DNA of 64,000 nt from Rotaria sp. Silwood1 (taxonomy: Eukaryota > Rotifera > Eurotatoria > Philodinida > Philodinidae): contig CAJNOP010000100.1 of assembly GCA_905250075.1 (NCBI GenBank), positions 52,531 to 116,530 on the forward strand, given 5' to 3'. Of the stretch, positions 1-12,859 are shown piece by piece (position 1 is the first letter of the stretch; each line of letters begins with the position of its first letter). The position numbers and the translations under genes were made by a program. The notes beneath the pieces were generated by a model. The model worked only from the letters and a program-made list of their open reading frames with translations. It was not told where the DNA came from and searched no databases.

Positions 1-2
1 AT

Positions 3-317
3 TATGTTTGTAAACAAGTTTATTTTGATGATAATAATGATAAACTTAATATTTCATTAAATTTTACATTAGGTGAAGAATATTTTAATCGAAATTGGCC
101 TCTTATTGATCAACGTTTAACACAAGCAGGTCGTCGACTTGCATCATTGCTTAATCAATTAGCTAAAAATCAATCATCAAGAAAACTTCCACCAGATACT
201 CAAGCACTTATTATTGTCTTATGTATTGGTTTATCTATTGTTATTTTTGCTGCACTAAGTGTTTATATATATAAACGAAAAAACAATACGAAACCTGATA
301 TATTGATGTGTGATTAG
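3..317 (+). CDS. S1/P1-type nuclease, C-terminal end (partial) with membrane anchor
   Basis: Open reading frame entering from the left edge and ending at TAG 315-317; 104 residues are visible. The stretch FTLGEEYF..NWPLIDQRL followed by AGRRLASLLNQL matches the C-terminal helix region of the zinc-dependent S1/P1 nuclease family (single-strand nuclease/3'-nucleotidase, PF02265), recognised from memory of plant and trypanosomatid members. After it comes a hydrophobic segment (ALIIVLCIGLSIVIFAALSV) and a short basic tail, so the enzyme is probably tethered with its catalytic domain outside the cell or in the lumen, as in the Leishmania surface 3'-nucleotidase/nuclease. The zinc ligands (N-terminal Trp, His and Asp) lie outside the window, so activity cannot be judged. 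No intron is needed in the visible part. Confidence 0.7.
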   Translation, partial: YVCKQVYFDDNNDKLNISLNFTLGEEYFNRNWPLIDQRLTQAGRRLASLLNQLAKNQSSRKLPPDTQALIIVLCIGLSIVIFAALSVYIYKRKNNTKPDILMCD

Positions 318-2874
318 TCTTATTATTCTTTGTTAAATAAATAAAAGAGAATTATTAGAACTTAAATATTATTGTTTTTTCATAAATTTAATTCCGAACT
401 TAGAGTAATATAAGACTTCAAAATTAATGAATGCATTTATAACTAATAGAAAAAAAAGAGCATAGAAGTATATATATATTTAGACAGATGATAATAAGAT
501 ATACGTTAAAGTTAATTCTTGTCCTACAACTTCAATTTTAAATACAGTTATTACACTTCAAGCTATATCTCTCTTAGACTAGGCTCATTTGAAAGAGATC
601 TTATCGCGATGGATGAGAAATATGTTGTTTTTTTCTTTAATTCAATTTAATTTTTAGGATCTTCAAAGTCTTGTAGAAAATCTATGGTTGTTTTGATGTT
701 AAAATTCAAATATAAAATCCTTCATCTATCATCTGAAAGAGAATTTATCGAAGAAAAAATAAGCAGCTCACTAGAACAAATTATATTAAACACAATTTCT
801 GCAAAAATCAATGTTGAAAATTTTGTATATTTCTCTGAAGAACTCTTTAACATGATCATCAAATATAATTATATTAAGTACCAATTAAAAATTTATCGTA
901 AGTCTTATCAAGTGATTTTTTGACTACATGTTGAAACATGTAACAGTGAAGAATATTTCACCAATATGTAAAATCAACAAAGCTTCTCTTCTTCCTTCAA
1001 AAAGAAAAGTTCAAAGTAGTTTCTTCATATTTTTCGAAATAAATGTAGATATCCCATCGATATTTCAAATCGTCCTATGATGATAAAGTTTCTATGACCC
1101 CCCTTTGTTTTTTCTTTGAAACTACTTTGCATTTTTGCCTCAAGCGATATCAAAATGAAAGTTTCCCTCTATGCATTAGCGAACTAGTATCATCTATTCA
1201 GTGCAATATTTACTCAATAAGAAAAGAATAAATCAGTAATTAAAAACACAAGAATAAAAACTGCTACTCATATTCAAATCTAATAAGATGAACCACAGTT
1301 ACATCTAAAAATTCGGCGTTCATTAAATTAAACATTTTACTCATATTTGATTCAAGATTTTGAATTTTACTGTTTTGTTGTTAACTTAAAAGTGTTTTAC
1401 GACTAATGAACATCGTATCTTCATGTTATTTGCATTAATCATGAGTAAGCATATGTTAATACCCAAATTTTTCAATTTAAGATTTTGATGTTTTCGCTAG
1501 ACTTATGTTACTGATTATTTTAATAGAACAATTGAATTCGATTAATAAACTTCGTGTAATAAATCTTGAGAAGAGAAGTTATTATTAAACTGCAAATAAT
1601 TAGTAACATAGAATAAGAGTCGAGCATTTTTTTTTTCAACAACTAAATTAAAGTATAGCTTAATTGATTTTTCGTTAATCGTTAACATCAATACGAAAAA
1701 TTAGCTATAGGTTAAATAAATATAAAAATACTGCATTCGGATTCTATGGTTAGGAAATATTTATACCACAAAACGAAAAAACTCGAATCTAGTGATAGTT
1801 TTTCAATATCTTCTTATTCTATATATTTCAGTTCGACGACATCGAATTTTATAAAACTTCACTAAAATCACTGGCAATCAATTATCATAAGCTGAGAAAA
1901 CTTAAATTAAAAATTTCGAAAAAAAATTATTTATACACTCATATTCTTCGACCTAATGTCCGGAGAAAGAACATAGATTGGTATTATGATCATGAGTTCT
2001 ATATGTGCTAGAAAATGTTTTGATCGAAATATTGTACTTTGAGGTTTTGGTAAGTTTCTTATTATGAATGATTAACCTAATGAAATATTAATAACTCGGG
2101 AAAAAAAAAGACATATGTATCCTTATCCTATTAGGTCTTTTTTCTTTCTCACAGGTTTATACTCATAGTGAAAATATAAGTATAAAAGCTCTGAATCATT
2201 GAGGAAAGTTTCCTTCTATATTTCTAATTTAGTTATTTACAACGCAATATAGTAACTTATCTAAAAGGAAAATACAAAAAAACAAAATTTCAAATTTTTG
2301 AGTAAATTTTTATACTGACTCATAGATAATATCAAGAGTGCTTATAACACTATTCTTGCATATTGCAATTATGAATATTAGTCACATAGACGCAATCATA
2401 AAGGACTTATTCAAATTTTTGACATAAACAAGACTCATTCGTATACACCTACACAATATTTTATCTTACAAAACATAATAAATCATAGCTGTCAACTTGT
2501 AAAAAAAAGAAAAAACTCTAATCATACCCATGATCATGTGTTTTAGTCGTTTTAATTTATCTTATTAAACATTACTGGTACATATGCTTGAACGTATCAT
2601 TGACATATAATACGCATAATATGATCTTTTTTATTTTCTTTGTCATGAAAAAGAAAAAGACGATGTAAACACAATGTAAGTGATTACAGGTGATAAGATA
2701 CAATAATCAAGCATTGTATTACATTATATAAACATAACATACAAAAAAGAGAAAGAAAAAAAAAAGAAATGTGGTATATTATGTCGGGTGTACTATTGTC
2801 ATTATTTCAAAGTATAGCAAAGAAAAAAAAAGCGGCAAAGCAAGTGACTAATATTTGCCAATAATCAGTCCTTG
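318..2874. other. intergenic, no gene seen
   Basis: AT-rich spacer between the nuclease and the C2 gene, with many homopolymer A/T runs. A 79-codon open frame at 684-923 has no recognisable domain or splice context. No repeat, tRNA or inverted repeat stands out. Confidence 0.6.
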
Positions 2875-4222
2875 ATGTCGTTAAATTCTATTTTATGTGG
2901 TTTCAAACAAATACTTCCTACCATAATACCACCAGCATATGAACAATTAATTACTGGACAAGATTTAACTATTCGATTTCTTTCTGCTGAAGTTTGTTTT
3001 CATATTTTTTTTTTTTTGTTTTTTAATATTTCATATTTTTTTATAGAATTTACCAAAAATGGATCTCGTTGGTACAAGTGATACATATTTTATTGCAAAA
3101 CTTGATGAAGAAATTTCATATACGCAAGTGTACAAAAATTTTTATATTCTAATTTATTGTTCTATTTTTAATAGATCAATGGTTGTAAGTAATACATTAT
3201 CACCTGAATGGAATGATGAAGAATGGATTGTTCGAAATGTTCCATTAAATGCTAAACTTACTATAAATATTTATGATAAAGATGATGATTCACTTAGTGA
3301 TGATCATATTGGTCAAGTTGAAATTACTGATTTACCAAATTATCAAGCACCATCTGAAGGTCATGAAATTTTAGGTTTATTAGATAGAAATAGAGGTCAA
3401 TTTCATTTAACTATTCAATCAATAGAATCATCTGAATCCAGTAAAAAACTTCCACGTTATACATTCGATGGTCCTTGTACTTATAGTCGACATAATTCAC
3501 CAACGGTTGGTTATTTAACTATGCTTAATCAAGATGCTATTTATTCAACATGGAAAATTCGTTTAAGACGAATATCTGTATTTTTTCCTTTATATGAACG
3601 TCAACAATGGAATCGAAAATATCGTATAGCACAAACATTATTTAGTGGTACTCCAAGATCAATAGCTAAACAACATGTATTTAAATTAGCACATAAAATA
3701 CTTTATGGACGAACAATAAAAAATAATGAAAGTGGACGATTAAATAATGTTGATGATTTATGGAAATTAATTTTTTTTGATGATAAAACACAAAAAATAC
3801 GTACATGTATTTATACATATATTATTGATGATAATACATGGAGATTTAGTGAAACAGGTATTGGATTTTTTACGGATTATGCAAGTAAACATGCATTACA
3901 TGCTAATTGTTCAGAATATGTTCGTTATGCTGGTCAATTTCATCCACGTCCAAAATATGGATGGAATCGTTGTGATGATGAATGGGAATTAGTATTTGAT
4001 AATTGGTCAGGAACATATGCACCACATGCAAATTTATTAAAAAATTTAAAAGAATTATTAGAATTTAATTTTCCTGGTTTAAATATAATTGTATATGATT
4101 TTAAAAATCCTTTATTACAAGAAAGTATGGATAATTTAAAATTATTTGAAGAACAAACTAAAAGAGATTCTATATGTGTTAGTAATTTAGTATTTAAACC
4201 AACTTTTAATTCAATAAAATAA
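2875..4222 (+). CDS. C2-domain protein with a conserved unknown C-terminal domain
   Basis: Three exons: 2875-2991, 3047-3129 and 3175-4222, separated by GT-AG introns of 55 and 45 bp; the spliced length is 1248 nt (415 residues). Splicing joins LSAE to NLPKMDLVG, giving a canonical C2 domain (about residues 27-120): DLTIRFLSAENLPKMD, then DTYFIAKLD, NTLSPEWNDE and IYDKDDDSLSDDHIG. The Asp clusters suggest calcium-dependent lipid binding. The second intron is a multiple of three without a stop, so reading through it would also keep the frame; splicing is preferred because it restores the C2 strand. The remaining 290 residues (GIGFFTDYASKHALHANC..YVRYAGQFHPRP, WELVFDNWSGTYAP) resemble, from memory, a domain found in fungal C2 proteins, so transfer is possible. 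The start is the first ATG of the open frame (frame open from 2848); an upstream ATG at 2781 would need a 25-bp intron and was not used. Confidence 0.8.
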
Positions 4223-4807
4223 TTAGAATGGTTCTTGATTGTGAACAAAAAAAAGTTTAGGATTTCTTTCTTTATCGTGAATAATACTTTTTTTTTTTGT
4301 GAAATTGTTTTATCTTGAAATATAATAAATTATAAATTTAATAGACATCGTCGTCTGTTAAATTTTTGGGACTCAGTTTTCAACAATGATTTACAAAAAC
4401 TGTTTCAAAATTTTACAAGAACAGCAAAGCAAAAACGTTTTGCTTAGTAAAAAAAAACGATGTCGTCAAGTTAACCATCTATGTACAGGTACAATAAGAT
4501 AAACAATACTCTGCAATATAAATAATAAGAAAATAAAATTTGTAAAAGACTATACACTAACTTCAATAAACAATTCTATTTAAAGCACTACGAAACATAA
4601 AATAAATATTATTATCAATGAATCAGAAAGAATAGCAAAACAAAAAAAAAAATTTTATTATTCCGAGTATAGTTTTGCTTGACAAAAAAAAACATATATA
4701 TAGGTCATCTGTTCTTCTGTTCTTTCTTTTTTCATATTGCACAATCTTTATGTAAGTACGATGTATTATTATTCATCAGTTTTTTTTTATGTTCGTCTAC
4801 ATAATAC
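4223..4807. other. intergenic, no gene seen
   Basis: Short AT-rich spacer between two + strand genes. It holds the 3' flank of the C2 gene and the presumed promoter of the ADP-ribosyltransferase; no clear motif beyond A/T runs. Confidence 0.6.
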
Positions 4808-5521
4808 ATGATGGAATGTATTTTTGATGCTGATACAAGTCCTTATTTACCAAAACAACTTGCATCTATAACAAAAAATTATGATACAGATTCATTTCAT
4901 TATGATTATAAAACAAAATTATTAAATTGTAAACTTTTAACAAATAATCCATATCGATCATATTTTAAACAAGTTTATCCAACAATAATCAATGAAGATG
5001 AACTTACTGATGATATGTTAAATGTTTTAAAATCATATACAAATAGTCTTTCAAATAAATGTTATATAAAAACAAATTTAAATTTATTAAGTGAAAATTT
5101 AAATGAAATTGATTGGATTTATGTTAATAAATTACGTTCATTAATACGAGGTTTAATTCAAACAAATATAAAACATGTTTATTATCGTGGTTTAACATTA
5201 AGTGATATAGAAATTCAATATTATATTGATAAAAAAAATGAATATTATTATACAAATTCATTTACATCATTTACAACTGATCGTTTACTTGTTTATACAG
5301 GTAATACTTTATTAATTTTAAAAACTGAAAATTCTACTAATGAAGCAAAGAAAAATCTTGCAAATATATGGAAATGGAGTACATTTATAGAAGAAAAAGA
5401 AGCTTTGTTAGCTGTTGGAACAAAATTAAAAATTTTAAGTGTACATTATTTTGGTTGTAAATGGGAAATTGAAGTAGAATTAGCAGAAGATGATGAAGAA
5501 TTCATTGAAGAAATAAATTAA
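4808..5521 (+). CDS. mono-ADP-ribosyltransferase-like protein (R-S-ExE type)
   Basis: Single-exon frame of 237 residues. The arginine-ADP-ribosyltransferase signature is present in order: Arg127 in VYYRGLTL (NAD binding), the S-F-T-S strand at 151-154 in TNSFTSFTTD, and the catalytic ExE turn as E196-K-E198 in IEEKEALLAV, followed by the usual closing strand LKILSV. An ExE with Glu two residues before the catalytic Glu is typical of arginine-specific enzymes, which transfer ADP-ribose from NAD to proteins. The frame contains only the catalytic fold plus about 100 N-terminal residues; there is no signal peptide or membrane segment, so it is probably intracellular. This family is expanded in bdelloid rotifers (from memory). 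TTG/ATG choice at the start does not matter: two Met codons are adjacent. Confidence 0.8.
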   Translation: MMECIFDADTSPYLPKQLASITKNYDTDSFHYDYKTKLLNCKLLTNNPYRSYFKQVYPTIINEDELTDDMLNVLKSYTNSLSNKCYIKTNLNLLSENLNEIDWIYVNKLRSLIRGLIQTNIKHVYYRGLTLSDIEIQYYIDKKNEYYYTNSFTSFTTDRLLVYTGNTLLILKTENSTNEAKKNLANIWKWSTFIEEKEALLAVGTKLKILSVHYFGCKWEIEVELAEDDEEFIEEIN

Positions 5522-7324
5522 TCAAACATATATCATTTTTTTATTCATTTATTGCGACTATTTCAAAAAAAAAAGAATAATTATTCTTATTTGAGTGTTT
5601 TATCAAGAATGAATCAGTATGATTCATAATTTTATTGACATTGAATATTCTATCGAAATATAGATTCTCAATTTGATGTATTTAGGATTTAGATAAAAAT
5701 CTTGAATAATTAATATACAAGGTCATATAAATCGTATACTGCTTTCATAGAAAATGAAAGTCATCGATCTGAAAGATTTGTAAAGTCGACTTTGTCTTCG
5801 TTAAATAAAGTGCATCGAATCGTTTAGTGATTAAGAAAAGATCTTTTCTTATTGGAAAAAAGGTAACCTTACTGGCCTAATCGAAGCAGAAAACAATAGA
5901 GAAAATAACGAGAATCAAGACCATTGTATTAGTCATTACAGTATACTAAGCTGATAAAATAATGAGAAAGATACAACGAAGTTTGAGTTACTAAAATCGC
6001 TCAATTCTTATGGCAATCGTAGTCTTAGTTATACCGATAAATTTTAAAGTAAAAGTGAACCAACAAGTCGAAGTTGTTATCTTTTTTTTTTCAAAAACTG
6101 AGAATGAGAAAGAATTGTAAATCTAAGTTTTGAATGGAAGAGAAAAAAAAACATTTAATCAAATCTAATACTCAAGATGGATGATATGAAATGAGTATAT
6201 GCATGGATATAAAAGATATTACATCCACATCCAATACGAAAAAAGCTTACGTACGATTATAGATTTTCACTCTCTTCCAGAAATTCGAACAATCCAAAAA
6301 AATCGATTCTCTTCTTATTCGAACCGAACTTATTAACATAACATATCAAAAGACAGCTTTAAAAGCTGAACAAAATCAGACTAGTTCATTTTTTATTCGA
6401 AATAAACTATTGAGAACTAGCCATTTTTCTTACTAAAGAAATGTGTGATATTGGCAATGTTTTAGTAGCAGTCGGATCATGTTAAGATAGTCGAAGTTGA
6501 TTTCATATATATATTGTACAGCTTTTTTTCATTCGTAAAATGGTAGAACATCGCAAACAAAATGTCAACATTTAAGAATAAAATAACCTTTTGTGTGAAA
6601 GAGTCATCGGCAGTATTCATGTGTGGACAGGAAACTTTTGCTTGCTCATTGTAAACTTCACGAAAGAAATCGTTGTTGCAATGATTGAACGAATGTTCGT
6701 TTTTATTGTGAACTGTTAGATCAGTCAAAAGTAGAATGCGAATGCAGAGATAGATGCTGTGATGTCAAAATGTTTCTATTCAGTGTGAAATGTTGACCTA
6801 ATTTAATTTACATTAGCTGTCTCACTATTTTTTATTTTCTGTTCTGTGTTTTTCTTCACGACTCATATCATGAAATAAAGAAAAATAACTTTGTTTTTTA
6901 TGTTTGGTATTCTCTATGTACATTGATACATAGAACATAGGTTGTCGCTTCAATTTATGTGTTACCTTTACCAGGTAAAACGTGTGTATAAAAAATATGC
7001 AACAGAAAAAAAACACAATTTCACTGTTTCATTTGTCTCATTAATGAAAATAAGGATTTGTTGAAAAATTTGTATTATTTCCATTGCCAGATATAGTTTC
7101 AATATGGGATATCACAAGGAGCATTGATTTATTCAGGTGTAGAAATCAATTTTTATGTTATGGTGCAATATCGATGACAAAATTAGAAAGCGGAAGAATA
7201 TGGACCTGATATCTGTTTTTTTTTCATTTCATCCAAAATAAATGCTTTAGTCATGTTCACTTGTTTATCAAATTGCAAACATCACAAACCATTTTGAGTC
7301 TTTTCTCTCTCTATTTTAGACACG
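5522..7324. other. intergenic, no gene seen
   Basis: 1.8 kb of AT-rich spacer. Short open frames at 6477-6728 and 6825-7016 (-) are low complexity and show no domain. No transposon termini were recognised. Confidence 0.55.
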
Positions 7325-8495
7325 ATGCAAATTGGCGTTCGAATACTTTTTACTGGCTTATTGTTAGCAGCTGTCCTTCATGGTCAAGGAGGAGGTGATG
7401 AAGGTGATAGAAGTGGCAGTAGTGATCATAAAAATGACGTTTGGGGTTACCCAAGAGAAAGTAAAATTTATATTCGTTTATCTTTGTAATCAGGTGTACA
7501 GTTAGCAAGGGATGGGGTATATTTCTTTCCAATGTTGAAAAATTATCGTTTTTTTTAACTTCACAGCCTTGAAAGATGCTCATTTTTACCTGATTAAAGA
7601 CAAGAATTGATTCTGACTTCTTTTTCTAAAGTTGCGGCTCTTTCTTCAGTCGCGTCTAATTTTTTCTTTCAAACTACTAAAAACTAACTCATGAATTCAA
7701 AAATATTTTAACTTCTTCACTTTCTCTCTGATGTTCAAGTTTTACTTCCATCTCTGTAAGGCGTAATACTTTAATATCATTTAGCGTCATGCCTCATTAA
7801 TTTAAAAAAAAAAAATTTTTGGGAGTATTTTCAATATGTTATCATATTCGATAATTATTGATGCTCATTAATTCGTTACAGGAGATAATTATGGTAGAAA
7901 TTATCATAGAAATGAAGAAAAACCATGCGTGACTAGTGACTGCAGCGAAAAAATAAGCAACGTGGGTTACGTAATGGGATGGATATTCATTATACTTATC
8001 ATGTGTTGCTGTCTTTGCGGCTGTTGTTTAGCGAGCTCATCAAAATCTACACCAACTACGAAGGGTATCAGCGTACCAACTGAGGAGACTTCAGTGGACA
8101 ATGTAGATATTTTTCAGTCAGGAGTTTGGTCAAGTCGATATTATCAATACGAAAAGTGGCATGAGTCGCAAGAGTTTTTATTGTCGTTTTATCCTGAGTC
8201 ATTTACAGTCAATGGACATGGATCAGACGAAATCGGTGTATACACTGTTACTGGCAAATATTCTACGAAAACTAATGAAATTGAGCTCATAAAAACATAT
8301 CAATCAAACACAGGCGATTCTAATGAGAATTTAGGACATCAGGTTACCATTGAAGTTACGTGGAATCCGGATGAACGCCAGTTTACAGGTAAATGGTATG
8401 TGGATACAAGTATGTTTAGTGGTGAAGACGCATTTGAACTCAAGTTTGAAAGACCACTAGGACAATTAACAGACAAGAAAAACGACAATCCTTAA
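7325..8495 (+). CDS. signal-peptide/single-pass membrane protein with a C-terminal beta-rich domain
   Basis: Two exons, 7325-7460 and 7882-8495, joined by a 421-bp GT-AG intron (GTAAAA..TTACAG); the phase matches (AGA split 1+2) and the spliced frame is 750 nt, 249 residues. Residues 1-21 (MQIGVRILFTGLLLAAVLHG) form a signal peptide. A Gly/Asp/Ser-rich linker follows, then a short CVTSDC motif, a membrane segment with a dense Cys patch (MCCCLCGCC), and a C-terminal domain of about 120 residues with repeated short strands (FLLSFYPESFTVNGHGSDE, GVYTVTGKYS, QFTGKWYVD). The domain is of a kind I associate with uncharacterised lipocalin-like barrels in protists and other eukaryotes, but I cannot name a family. 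The exact start is supported by the signal peptide. Function unknown; the Cys patch could be palmitoylated (inference). Confidence 0.75.
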
Positions 8496-10866
8496 CGAAC
8501 GATGATTAAGAATATATCATTCAAAACCATAAACTTATAAACGTAAAGTGAATTTCGTCTATATTTTAGAAAAGATTCAGTTCTAATAATCTCCAGGTAT
8601 ATGCTTTAGATTTGACTTTGTGTTCACAATTGTTCTAGAGCCGATCTCTTTTTTGTCTTTCAATAAATAAATTTTTCACCGATGACTTTCAACATTTAAG
8701 CTCACACGGAAGCACTTTTTTTCAAGAATTTGAGAGCTCTAATACACAGTTCATTGAATGTCTGTGCAACTGTCTCATATTCAATGATCATACGGCTAAT
8801 AAGGTAGGGCTGGTTGGATACTAGGATGAAATCTATTTTTCTTCTAAGCTTAGAGCATAAAAATGATCATTTTCGCTATTATTATCTCATTATGAATAGC
8901 AATCCAAAAGCATAAAAAGAAATTATGAAATAACTTTTTTATTACTGCGAAATGTTGCGATGAGCACTGTAAATCCGAATTCGGTCATTTCTTCATTGAT
9001 TGCAACTTTTCATAAGTTTAATTGGTTAATGACTTGCGAAATCTGGAAATGAAAAAGTAAGTGAGAATGGACAATTTAAGATCGAGTAGAAGTGTATTGA
9101 ATAAAAATCAAAGACTAATAAATGAAGTTTCGCTTATGTGAAGATGGTCTTTCCAATTGTAATCTTTCTCTGCTCAAAAAATTCGGTATTCATTTTCACT
9201 CAACTTCATTCTATAAAAGTGTCTTGAGAAGAATATTTTCGAATGAGTAATATATCAGTAATTGGCAAACAATAAAGAAAACTTTCATTTTATCAACGAC
9301 AGAAGTCATGTATTCATGATGATTTAGCAGGAAAATTTCTTGACTAGTTTATTACTTTTTGAACTGTGACAATCTTCAATTGATAGAGTCTTGTAACTAG
9401 GTACACAATTTTGTGTGGTTCGCTTTCTTGGACTTTGATTGCTGAGATATTGAATGACTAATGAATTTTTTTGCTGGATTCTAGTTTTTGAGAAAAATCA
9501 TTCTTTTGGAATATGAACTAAGGCTTTGTTCATATGAAATTCTTACTTAGAACATCTTCAAAAAACACTCAAGAGTTTTCGACAAAGTTTCTTTGATGTA
9601 TGAATTTTTTGGTTGAAAAGTTCTGAAATTGCGTTTACGAATTATTTTAATTGAAGACTTTATGTGAACAACGTTTTAGGCCAACATGCAAAAATATCAT
9701 TTTTCTTGAAAACTAGAACCTTGAAGAAATTCACGAAACAAATAATATTTGAGCAATCAAAGCCCAAGAAATCGAACTACTTAAGAGTATACGTCTACTA
9801 ACTAGTTCATATCGATTAAACATAGACACAGTGTAAAAACGATTAGCAACCTCAAAAATGTTTTCATCTTAGTACACATATATACTTTGATTGCCGTTCA
9901 AGTCTCTGCGACAAAATTTGTCTGCTTCTATTGCTGTATCTCTATGCTTTCTTTTGAAGTAAATGAATATGATGAAGAATGTTGCCAATCTCAACCCACC
10001 TATATTACTCTCTCAACCATCATCGTTGAATTCCAAAATGAACTATAAATGATCGTTAGAGATGCTCGATAGCAAATTTTTATTTCATTCACATCATGCT
10101 AGATGGGGTACGTTTCCAGATTTTTCAACGATTTTTCACTAGTTTTGGCTGAAACTTTTCATAAGTTTGGTTAACAAGCCGTCTATCTCGATTTTAACTG
10201 TAAGATCAAATGATAAGAACGCGGATGAATAATCAAAAAAAAAAAACTCGATGTTTCGTTTTCTTTTGTCAGCCAAATAGTATTGTTGTAAGATGATGAC
10301 TCATAGAGCTGATGATTCAATCACACGAGGTTTATTAACATTGCCATAAATGGGCATTATGTTGACACATAAAAATATTGAGAACAGACAAAAAAGGTAA
10401 AGCAAAGAATCGTCATTCAACAAAATTAAGAAGTATTTTAAACAGCGATTTTCATCTGTCACTTTTGCGCGTACTTCTATATAGCATGATTTTCTTCTTC
10501 GCTACATCATATGCATTTTTCATCTCTGTCATATGATTGATTCTTTCTCTCTCTGTTCTCTCTTAGGTATTTTCCTTAAATACACTTAGAAATCATGATA
10601 TTCTAAGTATTGCTCATCAACAATACATGTAGTTAAGGATTTATTTTAATAAACAGTTTAAGTGTATTGGAACAGATATATTTTGTTACTGCTCGATAAA
10701 GGAAAGTTCTTTTAATTGGAACAATTTCACAACAAGCAGCGACAGATCTAAGTAAGAAGAGAACGGAATTTTTTTTGTTGCACGTTGTATTCTGATCAAA
10801 CGATCGTATTTTCTAAAGGTTTTAGATTTTATTCGACATTGAAATTAATCTATAAATTAGCGAAAA
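8496..10866. other. intergenic, no gene seen
   Basis: 2.4 kb AT-rich spacer without a convincing coding exon, tandem repeat or transposon end. The last few hundred bases are the presumed promoter region of the phosphatase. Confidence 0.55.
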
Positions 10867-11612
10867 ATGGCTGGTACCACGATTAGATCCAACGTTTGGA
10901 TGATTGATGTGATGAAAAACTACCTAATGGAAAACCTTCAAGCAACGGATGAAGAAATTGACTATCTAAGACATTTATGCGGACTTAAATCAAAACAGAG
11001 GGAATCTTCGAAAAATCTTCAAGGTGCTCGAAAGCCATCTATGATAATCGACGATTTTCTGTATCATGGCGATTTAGGACATGCTAATAATATCAATTTA
11101 CTAAAGGAGCTTGACATTCAACATATTATTAACGTATGTGATTTTCCTTTGGACGAACAAATAGGTGAGAATTTTGACGTGTTATGGATCAAACTCAACG
11201 ATGAACTCAGTTTCAATATTAGCCAACACTTTGACAAAACAAATAATTTTTTGGACACATGTAAATCTAAGCAGGAGAAAGTTCTTGTTCACTGTCAGAT
11301 GGGTATTTCTCGTTCTTCGTCGATCGTTCTTGCTTATTTATTGAAGTAAGATTACTATTTGTTTCTGGAAACAGATCTTTGATTCAATATTTTAGGTACC
11401 ATCATGACACCTTGCCAGACGCCTATGAACATTTGGTCACTCGTCGACGCATTGCTGCACCTAACTTTGGCTTTTTTATACAACTTATTCGATATGAGAA
11501 AGATCTATGTAATAGCAAAAACAACGATAAGAGACAATGTTCGATTGCACCACTCAGTATTGCAGTTGTTCCATTTAACGTTGAATCCGATGTCGCCGAA
11601 AACACGGAATAA
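10867..11612 (+). CDS. dual-specificity protein phosphatase
   Basis: Two exons, 10867-11345 and 11396-11612, with a 50-bp intron (GTAAGA..TTTTAG); the junction codon AA|G keeps the frame and gives 231 residues. The catalytic P-loop HCQMGISRS is intact, with nucleophile Cys143 and Arg149; Asp112 in KLNDEL is the likely general acid. The exon 2 sequence completes the fold (YHHDTLPDAYEHLVTRRRIAAPNFGFFIQL), matching the helix after the P-loop in DUSPs with its R-R-x-I-x-PN-x-GF motif. The first 55 residues are a helical extension (ATDEEIDYLRHLCGLK) without a known domain; no MAP-kinase docking (rhodanese) domain is seen, so it resembles the small atypical DUSPs. Expected role: removing phosphate from Ser/Thr/Tyr of signalling proteins in the cytosol or nucleus. 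Confidence 0.92.
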
Positions 11613-12859
11613 TTAAATATGTAGCGTTGAAATGTACTTGGAAAGATTTCTCGAAAATTTTCTCGTGACTTTTCTGCTTGACGTAAAATAAAATAAACTA
11701 ACACATACATAATCAAGATTGTCCGAGCATTAGAGGTATGTATGGGTGTGCGTGTGCAGGTACGGTCAGTCGATAAAATTTCAGACGAAATATTTATTGA
11801 GTTGATAACCAAAAATAAGTACAATCTCATTAAAACTATCTTACATTCAAACTACAAAAGTTTAGCAAGTACTGTCTCAATGCGCTACCTTTATTTACAC
11901 CCTACACAAACACAAATCCATGTTAAAAACGATAATGGATGTTATTTTACAGAAGATCAAAAAGCTTTGAAAAATGTTGTGCTACGGGAATCTCTGAGAA
12001 CTTTTTTTAGCTTGGATTCTGTTTATGTAGATGTTTGTATGTTTAATATGGGAAATGGATGTGAGTGTAAAGACACAACACATAGTTGTCTGTAAGCGCA
12101 TTCACTGACATCTGCACTCACCAATACTTAAGCTCAAACCTCACATTGTCACCACCCATATCATTCTATAGTCCGAGACACTTTTCTACAATAGAGAAGT
12201 TTCAAAAGTGATTTTTAACCTCACGTTTGTTGAAGTTCTTTAATTAGAAGAGTAGTTGAATACAGAGAAATAAAGCTTGGTAGCTTGATATTCAATAGTA
12301 CACTTTATCAATTACATACTAATAACCTATATTACATGTCAAAATCACTTTATTGTAAAACACTGAATTCCAATCTCAACTTCAATTAGAACGTTAAATT
12401 AATGATGAAAACAAAAATTTACATAGAATGCCATTTTTTCTGAACTTTAACTATCAGAACTTTCAAGATTCCTAACAAACTATTAAGAGTTCGCTTTTGA
12501 AAAGTTTTTCTGAACGTTCTAGTTACACTACAAAAACAGTACAAATGAAATATATATCGTTGAATTCAAAATGAACACATTAAGATAATGAACGCAAATA
12601 GAAGCACATCAATAATGCCAAGAGAAAAGTGACTTTTTTAAAAAAATCTCTTATTGTATTTTATATTCTTTGAGTTTTATTCAGAATAGAGAAGAAAAAT
12701 GGAAAAAACATTCGAATCCTGCTAAACAACACCATTCAATGGTTGCATTGAAAATATGGTTATAGTCGAAAATTTTACGCATGAGTTTTCGTTAAGCCTC
12801 TCTGATAATCACCCAAGTTCAGTCCTAGGACGGAGTCATTCATTAAAATTCAATTCGAA
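11613..12859. other. intergenic, no gene seen
   Basis: Spacer between convergent genes. The 117-codon frame at 11742-12095 has no domain, no splice support and an unusual TGTG-rich start; I treat it as chance. Confidence 0.55.

Noticed and set aside
2781-2864. Upstream ATG and 27-codon frame as first exon of the C2 gene
   Set aside because: It could only join the C2 exon through an intron of about 25 bp, shorter than any other seen here.
11742-12095. 117-codon + strand ORF
   Set aside because: No domain, no splice partners, TG-rich start; consistent with chance in AT-rich spacer.
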